Below are positions 8,058 to 14,802 of a stretch of DNA of 14,802 bases, piece by piece. The notes under the pieces are model-generated. The model ran no database searches. It was not told the DNA's origin and saw only the letters and a program-made list of their open reading frames with translations. Made by a program: the position numbers and the translations under genes. The DNA lies in assembly GCA_036940085.1 (NCBI GenBank), contig JALLBK010000828.1, positions 1 through 14,802 on the forward strand, given 5' to 3'. Within the stretch, counting starts at the first letter, position 1. Each line of letters begins with the position of its first letter. The DNA is from Discostella pseudostelligera (taxonomy: Eukaryota; Bacillariophyta; Thalassiosirophyceae; Thalassiosirales; Thalassiosiraceae).

Positions 8058-9997
8058 ATGGCCACATCCGCCACCGCCGCCTACGAGCCGCATCACCTCG
8101 ACCAAATCTTATCCTTACTCCATGATCAACGCCAATGCCTAACCTTACGCACCATCATGCTCGAATTGACAGTCACTCGATGTGTGGCACGTTCGCTTAT
8201 GAATGAGGTTGTGCGACAATGCTGCGGCAATAATGGCAATGACGAGAATTGCGGTGATGAAATGGTTGATGAGAAGAGGCGGAACAAGTATCATGTAGTT
8301 CGAATGAGAGTGTCGATGGACGAGAACAATCGCCGTCGAATGGAGCTGGTGGCAGACAGCTCTGATGGGGATGGAAAGGCGAAGGAGGTAGAGGGGGGAG
8401 GAGGAGGGAGCAGCATCTTCTCCATTTCATTGACCATGCCCGAAGATGAGGAGGACAATGCCGTCAACAACGAAGACGATGACGATGGTGTTATTGATGA
8501 CGAGGAAGACGTTGATGAAAATGGCAATCCTATCCATGGCAAGAAGAGTATCCGCACACCTGCTTCATCATCCAATCATCCGCTACTATTGGAGCAATTG
8601 GTCGCTGCCCATGAAATGGCATTGGCAACCCAACGCGATCGGGCAGTGTCGGAGAATGGCAATGGTGTCGGAGAATTATTGGATATATTTTGCGACATGA
8701 GTATCTTACCGTCACCAGAGCTATGTGGGGAGGAGGAGAACGATCAAGGAAGAAGAATGGTTCGTCGGGTGAAAAGAGGTCGGGATAGGATGCACCTTTC
8801 GTCAGCACCTACTACCACGGGCAGTTATGGCAAAAGTGGCAATTCCAAGGTTGGTTCTTCCACTTCCAAGGTGTCAGCAGCAATGCCAGCAATATCCTCC
8901 TCCTCCTCCTCGTCGGTACCTTCGAAAAAGGGTAAACCAACCACTGCCGCGGCATTCTTCGGCTCGCATACTACTACCAAGAAGAAGGAGAGTAATAGTA
9001 GTAGCAACAGCAACAAGGGCAATAGCAATGCAAAGACTGAAAGGAATAGCAAAACCAATACTGATGATGACGTTGTTGTTATGGAAAGTCCCACCGAGAA
9101 AGAAAATAAGGCCAATAAATCCAAAAAGGGTGTCAAAGCTGGGGTAGCATCAGCATCATCATCATCATCGGCGGCATCAGAAACGGCTCCACCACCTGTA
9201 GCGGCGGCGGCGGCGGCNCACCACCTGTAGCGGCGGCGGCGGCGGCGGCGGCAAAACAAAAGAAGGGCAGCGCTGACGACTTTATGGGCGATGTTGATGA
9301 AGACGATGACTTCGTCGAGGCCGAGAAGGCGCGTATGGCCCGTGTTGCCAAGGAGGTACAAGCGAACGAGGATGAGGAGGGTAGTGGTGGTGCCGCGACG
9401 AAGCGTAGCAAGGCACGAGGTGGAGGAGGGGAACGTAAGAAAAAGGCGTCGATGGCATCAACCAAGGACAAGGACGAATCTAGAGTCAAAACTGTGGCGA
9501 AAGATAAGCATGAGAAGGATGACGACGTCGACGACGATGACGAAATGATCGTGGAATACGATGATGTAATTAATGTGAAGAAGGTGAAGAAGAATGCACA
9601 GGCCGGTTCTATGGATGCATTTGCCCGAAAGAAGGAATCTCTTTCATCCGGGGGTAATGATACGACAACGACTGCGAGTACATCTAAGAAACGCAGAAAG
9701 AAAATGGTGGAACAAACGACAATTGACAAGAATGGGTACATGTGCACCGAGACTGTGACGATTTGGGAGGATGTTGACGATGAAGCTGAGGAGGAAGACC
9801 AGTGTGTCACTAAGGAGAGTAAGAAACCAACAACAGTGGCGGCGGTGGCGTCTATGAACTCAACGGGGAATAGCGTCAAGGGTCCAAATGGCAGTACCAC
9901 GTCAAGCAACAAGAATACAACCAAGAGTGGTGGCGCGGGAAGCAAGGGACCAAAGAAACAGGCTGGCCTCATGGGATTCTTCGCGAAGAAGAAGTAA
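8058..9997 (+). CDS. POLD3: DNA polymerase delta subunit 3 (POLD3/Pol32/Cdc27 type)
   Basis: This is an accessory subunit of replicative DNA polymerase delta that tethers the enzyme to PCNA in the nucleus. The start is the ATG at 8058 (context atcATGG); the open frame extends upstream without another ATG. The N-terminal part has the family's winged-helix-like segment (LTLRTIMLELTVTRCVARSL, then YHVVRMRVSMDE). A long acidic and Ser/Lys-rich disordered middle follows. Near the end, MVEQTTIDKNGYMCTETV followed by acidic residues matches the conserved POLD3 segment ahead of the PCNA motif. The C-terminus QAGLMGFFAKKK (from 9959) is a canonical PIP box (Q-x-x-L-x-x-F-F). An internal AAAFFGS and a SMDAFARKK segment may be extra PIP-like motifs. 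The frame breaks once, at the N (9218). Counting one copy of the 29-bp duplication there restores one frame of 636 residues. The promoter has E2F-like sites. Confidence 0.88.
9190..9252. repeat. Unmerged assembly overlap around an N inside POLD3
   Basis: CACCACCTGTAG plus a (GCG)n run occurs at 9190-9217, then an N (9218), then the same CACCACCTGTAG plus a longer (GCG)n run from 9219. The offset is 29 bases. The frame before (7968/8058 phase) and after (9284 phase) differ by exactly the amount that subtracting 29 bases corrects. This is best explained as two contig ends joined without merging their overlap. In the true gene, the run probably encodes one poly-alanine stretch. Confidence 0.9.
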
Positions 9998-10030
9998 AAC
10001 ATCTCATCATGATGGACGTATTCGATACCT

Positions 10031-10036
10031 AATAAA
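10031..10036 (+). terminator. Polyadenylation signal AATAAA of POLD3
   Basis: AATAAA lies 34 nt after the POLD3 stop codon (TAA, 9995-9997). The position is suitable, but the hexamer is weakly conserved in diatoms. Confidence 0.4.
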
Positions 10037-10061
10037 TAGACTTCAATACATATTATGTCTT

Positions 10062-10385
10062 TCACTTTTTGATTTCTTCAGCACAAAACTTCATTGTCAG
10101 AATCCCTAACGTCACAGTAAACAATGCGTTCGTACCCCAGAGAAATCGCAACACATTGTCATTGCCATGACTGTCTAAACGATTCACTAATCCGACCTCC
10201 AGTAGAAGAATGCAAAAGTTCCAAAGTACTTGGATACATATCGCGAACTTAAGAAGAATGCTGAGTCGATAATTATTTCGAACGATACATATCCCGAACA
10301 TAAACGTAGATGGAAGGTGTAAGAAACTTAGCACCAGGATCGTCTTCAAGCACGTCAATGCCAGCGTCTCTTTCTTTTCCTCCTT
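10062..10385 (-). CDS. Possible small membrane protein (exon or remnant)
   Basis: The frame of 107 codons ends at the stop 10062-10064 and has three hydrophobic segments that could be membrane helices (around LVLSFLHLPSTFMFGICIV, LLKFAICIQVLWNFCILLLE and LRFLWGTNALFTVTLGIL). No family recognised. It lacks an ATG at its beginning: the first Met is 19 residues into the TTG-started frame. It is preceded in the same frame by a TAG at 10386-10388 and, beyond that, by another 66 open codons (to 10586) that also look protein-like (for example DDESLDDLESVIGYQNF). The TAG could be the end of an intron (CAATAG as acceptor), a nonsense mutation in a dying gene, or the two frames may be coincidental. It is convergent with POLD3, and its 5' side runs into the Rab-like gene's promoter. 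Confidence 0.35.
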   Translation of the reverse strand, partial: KEEKKETLALTCLKTILVLSFLHLPSTFMFGICIVRNNYRLSILLKFAICIQVLWNFCILLLEVGLVNRLDSHGNDNVLRFLWGTNALFTVTLGILTMKFCAEEIKK

Positions 10386-10586
10386 CTATTGCTGTTGCAG
10401 CTGCAGCAGCAATAGCTCGGGGGCAGAAGGTTCTGTGACGGCAATGGCAAAATCGGATTGATGACCACGGCGATAGTCTACAAAATTTTGGTAGCCGATG
10501 ACCGACTCGAGGTCGTCCAGGCTTTCATCGTCGGGGGCGGTGGAGGAATCAGAAATGACATGGTGGATGTTGTTGTATGTGTGCTC

Positions 10587-10853
10587 CTACCATACCTCTC
10601 TCCCTCCGTCTGTCGGTATCTTTCATCTTCCCGCCAAATCTTTCGACGTCGCCGCTTGAATTGAGTTCCCGCCAAATCTTTCTAGTGTTCCAGAGTGTTC
10701 CCTCCATAACCCAGATCTCCCGCCAAAACTCGCCGCCCGCCCGATCTCGACGATCACGAACGGACGACGGACAAAGGGGTATCTCTAGCTCTAGTGTACT
10801 AGTTGAGTGAGAGAGACTTGTAGAGTAGATAAAGAGCTATCATCGACATCACC
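10587..10853. other. Promoter and 5' UTR region of the Rab-like GTPase
   Basis: No coding frame with family features is seen. The region contains three E2F-type sites (10629-10727), a C-rich stretch CGCCGCCCGCCCG around 10731-10743, and a short purine-rich leader just before the ATG. Confidence 0.5.
10629..10727. promoter_or_regulatory. Three E2F-type sites, TCCCGCCAAA
   Basis: TCCCGCCAAA occurs at 10629-10638, 10667-10676 and 10718-10727. The first two share the longer string TTCCCGCCAAATCTTT. The reverse complement TTTGGCGGGA is a full E2F/DP consensus. The last site is 127 bp upstream of the GTPase ATG. Three identical 10-mers within 100 bp are unlikely by chance. Confidence 0.6.
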
Positions 10854-12695
10854 ATGCCATCACACCACTGGCACCCTACTAATCAGCATGCACAACAATT
10901 GCAACTGAAATGTCTTGTCCTCGGTAGCGCTGGCGCTGGTAAAACGAGTTTGCTTCGCCGCTTCAATTATGGCACCTTTGAAGGCCACGACGATGAGCAA
11001 TTTACCCGTAATACGATGACAACTGCTACTAATAATTGGAGATCCGGGAGGAGAAACCCAACATCGACATTAGGTGCTGATTATTATGTTAAGAAAACTG
11101 CCAATCCACTGTTTGACAAGGAGCGTTCGGCACAACATAGTTATAGTAACAGCAGAGATGACGCCAAAAACAATACACCGTCATCCAGAGTTGCAACATC
11201 AACTATTACGGCTGCAGAATCGCATTCACAATTGTTCGTTCAATTATGGGATACTGCGGGGAAAGAAAGGCTAATGCCACAACGATATCCTGCCCAATAC
11301 GACAAGAAATCCAATTTCTATCAGTTCCTCTCGATCCGACTGTCCAAAACAAACGACAATAACAATAGCAACAACTATGAACATCGATACAATAATTGGG
11401 GATTAATTCTCAAAGGAGGAGGAACAACCAATGCAAATGATGAAACTAGTATGCATAATCATCCTGTTCATGAGCAAAGAGAAAAGTTATCGAGGCACAA
11501 TAACAACATCAACAACAATACCCAACTCAAACACGGCCGGCCCCTCCATTACCATCACCACAATAGCAAGAAACATTATTCCAACGAACCAATAGAAGAT
11601 GCCCTTTACCGGAATGTTGATGCATGTATGCTGGTATATGATTCAACGTGAGTACTCATAAGTATTGTGTTGATACCATATGCATTCTTTTCCGACTTAG
11701 AATGCATTAAATATTCAAACATTGTGATGAACAGGTCAAGCGTGTCATTCTTGCACTTGATGCAATTGCATTCTGAATGGGTACAGAGATTGAATCGATG
11801 GGAGAGAGAAGACGAGGAGATAAAAAGCAACAGTAGTACAGCTCAGATCCACACACCGGGTAGGAGGAGAAGGAAACACATCCCCTTCATTGTTGTTGCC
11901 AACAAAATTGATCTATTGGAAAAGTCAGAATTGCTTCGATCATCGAGTGTTCGACCAGAACGGCGGTCGGTGATGGGTTTTCCTGAAGGACAATCCTATA
12001 AGGGCAAGGATTTTGTTTATGAATTTGCAGTGGAAAATGCACAACCTTTGCCGAAGCATTCGTCATCCCCATCGAAGCGGCGGTCAAACAACAATGATAG
12101 ACTTACATACTCGCTGAAAGAGACCTCATGGTCAAACGATAGAATTTATCTGCGAGCACTGCAACTCACGGAGGATCAACTCCCCGCCAATAGACTCTTG
12201 ATATTGTTGTGGTGTCAACGTAATGGCATTCCCCACTTTGAGGCAAGCGCATTAGATGGAAGAGGTGTGAATGACGCAATGAATCACTTAATACTTGTAG
12301 GGGTTGAGGAGCTACAACGGCGAGAAGAAGCGGAGAAGTTAGCTGCTGCTATGGAGCATGAGAGGGTATTCGATTACGAGCATAGTGATGATACGATATC
12401 CCATGCACATTTGTTCAATATCGAGGGAACCATGTGTGTGGCGTCAAATGGTATAGATAGAGTTGGAGCCAGAGGAGAAGGCGAATGCAACAAAATTGCC
12501 CAACAGCATAATATTGTCCCCGGTGTCAGCAAAGATCATGAGGATGGCGTTGCTCCGCCTGCCAGTGTGTCCAGTGTAGATCCGTCGCAATATTACTTCT
12601 TATATCAACCAAAGCAGGATGAACCATTGGACTTGTTTGCACGTTACTCTGCAAAGAAGAAAAGCGTTTCGTCCTGCTTTTGCAAATGCTGCTGA
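10854..12695 (+). CDS. Rab7-like small GTPase with large insertions (two exons)
   Basis: This would be a membrane-anchored GTP switch for vesicle or endolysosomal traffic. Exons are 10854-11647 and 11735-12695, giving 584 residues against about 205 for a typical Rab. G1 is GSAGAGKTS (24-32). G2 is STLGADYYVK (71-80), with T72 the switch-I Thr; LGADY resembles Rab7's IGADF. G3 is WDTAGKE (132-138), G4 is NKID (321-324) and G5 is SAL in FEASALDGRGV (436-438). RLLILLWCQRNGIPHFEASA parallels the Rab7 segment WC-x-IPYFETSA. The C-terminus CFCKCC ends in two cysteines, fitting geranylgeranylation. In the catalytic domain Glu replaces the usual Gln just after AGK/AG, as WDTAGKE (K at the usual Q position), so hydrolysis may be low or different. 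The insertions are Asn/His/Ser-rich: between G1 and G2, G2 and G3, after G3, and between G4 and G5. Confidence 0.85.
11648..11734 (+). other. Intron in the Rab-like gene (87 nt)
   Basis: The donor is AAC|GTGAGT (GT at 11648-11649) and the acceptor is GAACAG|GTC (AG at 11733-11734). The join splits a Thr codon and continues VYDST into SSVSFLHLMQLHSEW, which matches the Rab segment between G3 and G4. The alternative AG at 11699-11700 would bring in a stop at once. Confidence 0.88.
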
Positions 12696-12725
12696 TGGTG
12701 GCGGCGTTGGCTTACTATGAATTAA

Positions 12726-12731
12726 AATAAA
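12726..12731 (+). terminator. Polyadenylation signal AATAAA of the Rab-like gene
   Basis: AATAAA lies 31 nt after the TGA stop (12693-12695), in an A/T-rich stretch. Confidence 0.4.
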
Positions 12732-12993
12732 GCTACGCTATATTAAAAACCCATACAAGACATGACATTAGTCTTTGACGTTAGTCAGAGACTAATACCA
12801 TTATTAAACTGCAGTGACTCAAATGTAGTAATGAATTCGTCTTTACTGAATTTATGGCTACTTGTATTTTCACTTCTTGTGAAAACTCACGCGCGTTTAA
12901 ATTCGCCGTTGCTTGATCGGCTGTCTCAGTTCCACATGGAATATTCCACGTGGAAGATTGACTTGCTTTCCCGCCATTACGGTATTGCACACT
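12732..12993. other. Region beyond the retroelement pol gene, possible 3' LTR
   Basis: No gene is seen. On the minus strand this follows the last pol stop, where a copia element should have a polypurine tract and 3' LTR. A near-palindrome CCACATGGAATATTCCACGTGG lies at about 12933-12954, and an E2F-like TTTCCCGCC at 12967-12975. LTR ends cannot be defined because the 5' LTR is outside the window. Confidence 0.35.
12767..12796. repeat. 13-bp inverted repeat with a 4-nt loop
   Basis: ATTAGTCTTTGAC (12767-12779) and GTCAGAGACTAAT (12784-12796) flank the loop GTTA. There is one mismatch in DNA, which as plus-strand RNA is a U-G pair, so all 13 positions can pair. It lies between the Rab-like poly(A) signal and the retroelement. 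It could be a transcript-end hairpin, the edge of the retroelement's LTR or a small transposon trace. Confidence 0.6.
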
Positions 12994-14016
12994 CTAACAC
13001 ACCCTTGCAGCCATCTAGCTACTGCTTCTCCCGCTCCTACGCAGTTCCTGCAAATTTTTCAACTTTGTCAAGAATTCCGCTCGCACATTTCGATGATGCG
13101 CCGGTGAGTGGTGTTTCGTAAAATAATCAGCCAGATTTGATTTACCCGGTCTCCAATAAAATCTAAATTGCGATTGCGCTTCTCTACACAACAACCAGTG
13201 CAGTCTCATATCCATCGATTTCATTCATTTGGTTTGAACTCTGTTATTTAACACTCCCTCGGCCGTCGTATTATCGGTTTGTATCGGCGTTGGTGGCTGC
13301 GGATGTCCCATTTCATGAAGTATATTTCGAATGTATGCTGCCTCTTTCGCATTTATAAATAACACCCCCAACTCTGCTTCCGCCGCGGATGCCATAACTG
13401 CTTTTATTATTTGCGCAATTGTCAATATAGCTCCATTGTTCGATGGGTAAGTGACGTTTGTGGATAAGAAAAAATGTCCACCTGCTCTGCTGCGTGCTAA
13501 TTTTTCATTCAAGTATCCCGCATCGCTATGAACAGCTAATACCATGTCGCTTTTATTGTAAGTCAACACTGCATCATCCTGCGTTGCACAATAATCTAAC
13601 AATTGCCGTGCTCGCTCCATCGTTAATTGCGTAGGCTTGGCTTGATTGGATGCTATTGCACTCAGAGCTACTAGAATTGTCGGATCGACTGCTCTCGCAT
13701 AATACAAACAAAGTTCCGGTGACCGCTTGTATAAACTTTTGTCCGGATTTATCAAGTAGGGGGGTTTCATCCTTGCTCTCCGTATACTGTGCCTTGGCTC
13801 CATATATGGGTATTGCATGTGGATGTGGGGAATTTTGTGGTTTGCTCGGCTTTGGATGTTGAAATTTCTCCAGCGCTTTTTGAATGTATCCAGGCATCGA
13901 CAAATGCACCTTTCGATTTTCATAGTCCCATTCCAATGTAAGTCCAATGTACTTTGATCCTGTCCAATCGATTGTGATTTCATAAAACTTTTCCAATGCG
14001 TTGATTAAATGGTTCG
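12994..14016 (-). pseudogene. copia pol, RNase H and C-terminal part (broken)
   Basis: The connection segment (YEITIDWTGSKYIGLTLEWD) is in one frame at about 13700-14020. It then shifts near 13702-13716 into the frame carrying RNase H, with the acidic residues expected at HSDAGY, AEAELG and QTDNTTAEG. That frame is stopped by TGA at 13225-13227 just before the conserved M-D-M-R-L-H-W segment. It continues in phase (FYWRPGKSNLADYFTKHH) to TAG 13015-13017 and a final stop at 12994-12996. The tail matches the end of many diatom copia elements. Confidence 0.85.
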
Positions 14017-14802
14017 CGTCTTTGAATTTGTGTACTTCACTCCAAAATCATCCATGACCAGTGTGAACGTTGTTGGTTTCGTCGCGTGTGTCCATAGGCC
14101 GTGTATGATTTTACTTTGCGTGTATCCGAATTCCTTCAATCGTTTCTCCAACAGTTCTTGTGCAAGAATGCCTGCTTGGGGTAAGCCATACATTCCTTTT
14201 CGTATTTCAATGTATACGTACCCGTTCTCATCCACCTTCTCTCTCAAATTGTACTCATTTATGACTTCTTCTGGGATATCATCAATGTGTACACGCGCAT
14301 ACTCGTATCTTACCATAGGTGTGTTGAGGTAAAAATTGTGTACGTCAAGTGTCAAGTATTTTGCGTTTTGTGTTGAGATGGTGCTGTTCAGATGTGTTTT
14401 GACTAACAGTAAGTCTGCTGTTGGTGTTCGAACGTCATCTGGATAGTTTACTCTGTCCCCCCCGACTGCTAATCTTGTTCGATATCTTTCCGCTTTGTTT
14501 GGTTTCTCTTCACAGACGAACTTGACGTACGTCACATCTTTAATTTGATCGCTCGGAATTTCGCGTTTGGCGACAAAGTAAATTGTATTGGTGCCTTGTA
14601 TCCGTCCTCCAATCCCGTGAGCTAGTCATCCAAATTCATTTGCTGCAGATGGACTCCAAATCTTATGTGTTTCCGGGTTCTTCATTAGATGTCGGTAAAA
14701 TATTGGTTTTCCGTTTTCGTCTAATATCGCCAGGTTTGCTAATTCCGTTGATTCTTGTTCAAATCCTTGATTGGTTCTCCTTGCTACTCTTGCATGAATT
14801 GC
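14005..14802 (-). pseudogene. copia pol, reverse transcriptase part (broken, 5' end outside the window)
   Basis: Reverse-transcriptase motifs are readable: RTRLAVGGDRVNYP, LDVHNFYLNTPM, KGMYGLPQAGILAQELL, then LVMDDFGVKY as the catalytic Asp pair. The same frame extends to the window edge (NEFG, then a TGA at 14626-14628 where relatives usually have Trp, then LAHGIGGRIQGTNT). The frame is lost again around 14017-14030, after DFGVKY. Confidence 0.88.

Larger units (their letters stand above)
12994..14802 (-). mobile_element. Degenerate Ty1/copia retrotransposon (3' part of pol)
   Basis: Minus-strand pol sequence runs from the right edge to a stop at 12994-12996, covering reverse transcriptase, RNase H and the C-terminal tail. 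The order RT then RNase H, and the VMDDFGVKY active-site segment, place it in Ty1/copia, in the DFGVKY-bearing group seen in stramenopile genomes. Gag, protease and integrase lie beyond the window. It has at least two frame changes and three in-frame stops, so this copy is not functional. Confidence 0.9.

Noticed and set aside
9284..9997. Separate gene starting at ATG 9284
   Set aside because: It is the C-terminal half of POLD3 (acidic segment and PIP box); the break is the 29-base assembly duplication.
8825..10065. Long minus-strand frames opposite POLD3, rich in Ser/Leu/Phe
   Set aside because: They are mirror images of the Lys/Asp/Glu/Ser-rich coding strand and its trinucleotide bias.
12693..14628. 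General reassignment of TGA to an amino acid, suggested by in-frame TGA codons in ArsM and in the retroelement
   Set aside because: The Rab-like and LRR genes end in TGA at sensible positions, and the retroelement has other stops and frame slips, so its TGAs are decay.
1..14802. CRISPR arrays, bacterial operons, rRNA or tRNA genes
   Set aside because: I saw no spaced direct repeats of CRISPR type, no tRNA cloverleaf and no rRNA sequence; the gene style is eukaryotic.

Overview
The window looks like nuclear DNA of a diatom, probably a centric one (Thalassiosira / Skeletonema / Cyclotella type). The reasons are: compact, mostly intron-poor eukaryotic genes on both strands; proteins full of Asn, Ser, Asp and Gly low-complexity insertions; an LRR protein of a kind I associate with large diatom families; and a Ty1/copia retroelement of the 'DFGVKY' type. 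TAA, TAG and TGA all act as ordinary stops here: the GTPase ends in TGA right after its lipidation cysteines.

Layout, left to right. 1-970: a tRNA pseudouridine synthase (TruA/PUS) gene on the minus strand, whose 3' end is cut by a 53-bp-period tandem duplication. 971-1868: non-coding, with a cluster of E2F-like sites. 1869-3153 (+): an LRR protein gene with one frameshift near its start. 3419-4825 (-): an arsenite S-adenosylmethionine methyltransferase (ArsM/AS3MT family) with an N-terminal thioredoxin-like domain. 4826-5137: a short divergent promoter region holding a 41-bp tandem repeat. 5138-7444 (+): a putative HExxH zinc metallopeptidase with a long low-complexity N-terminal part. 7445-8057: non-coding, with E2F-like sites. 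8058-9997 (+): DNA polymerase delta subunit 3 (POLD3/Pol32/Cdc27 type), broken only by an assembly artefact around an N. 10062-10585 (-): a doubtful small membrane-protein reading frame. 10587-10853: non-coding, with three near-identical E2F-type sites. 10854-12695 (+): a Rab7-like GTPase with large insertions and one 87-nt intron. 12994-14802 (-): a decayed copia pol gene running off the right edge.

The main discovery candidate is the methyltransferase. Its frame meets TGA at 3602-3604 and then continues for 60 more codons that read as the family's normal C-terminus. The TGA falls where relatives carry the cysteine just before the V-(A/S)-G-A motif, an arsenic-binding cysteine. About 60 nt beyond the next stop (TAG, 3419-3421), the transcript strand has a hairpin with all the core features of a eukaryotic SECIS element: a U.U / G.A / A.G / U.U quartet, an 8-bp helix, and an AA in the apical loop 11 nt after AUGA. 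This indicates a selenocysteine-containing arsenic methyltransferase.

The neighbouring genes do not form a pathway. A secondary theme is cell-cycle control, because E2F-like sites lie upstream of POLD3, the Rab-like gene and the 971-1868 region.
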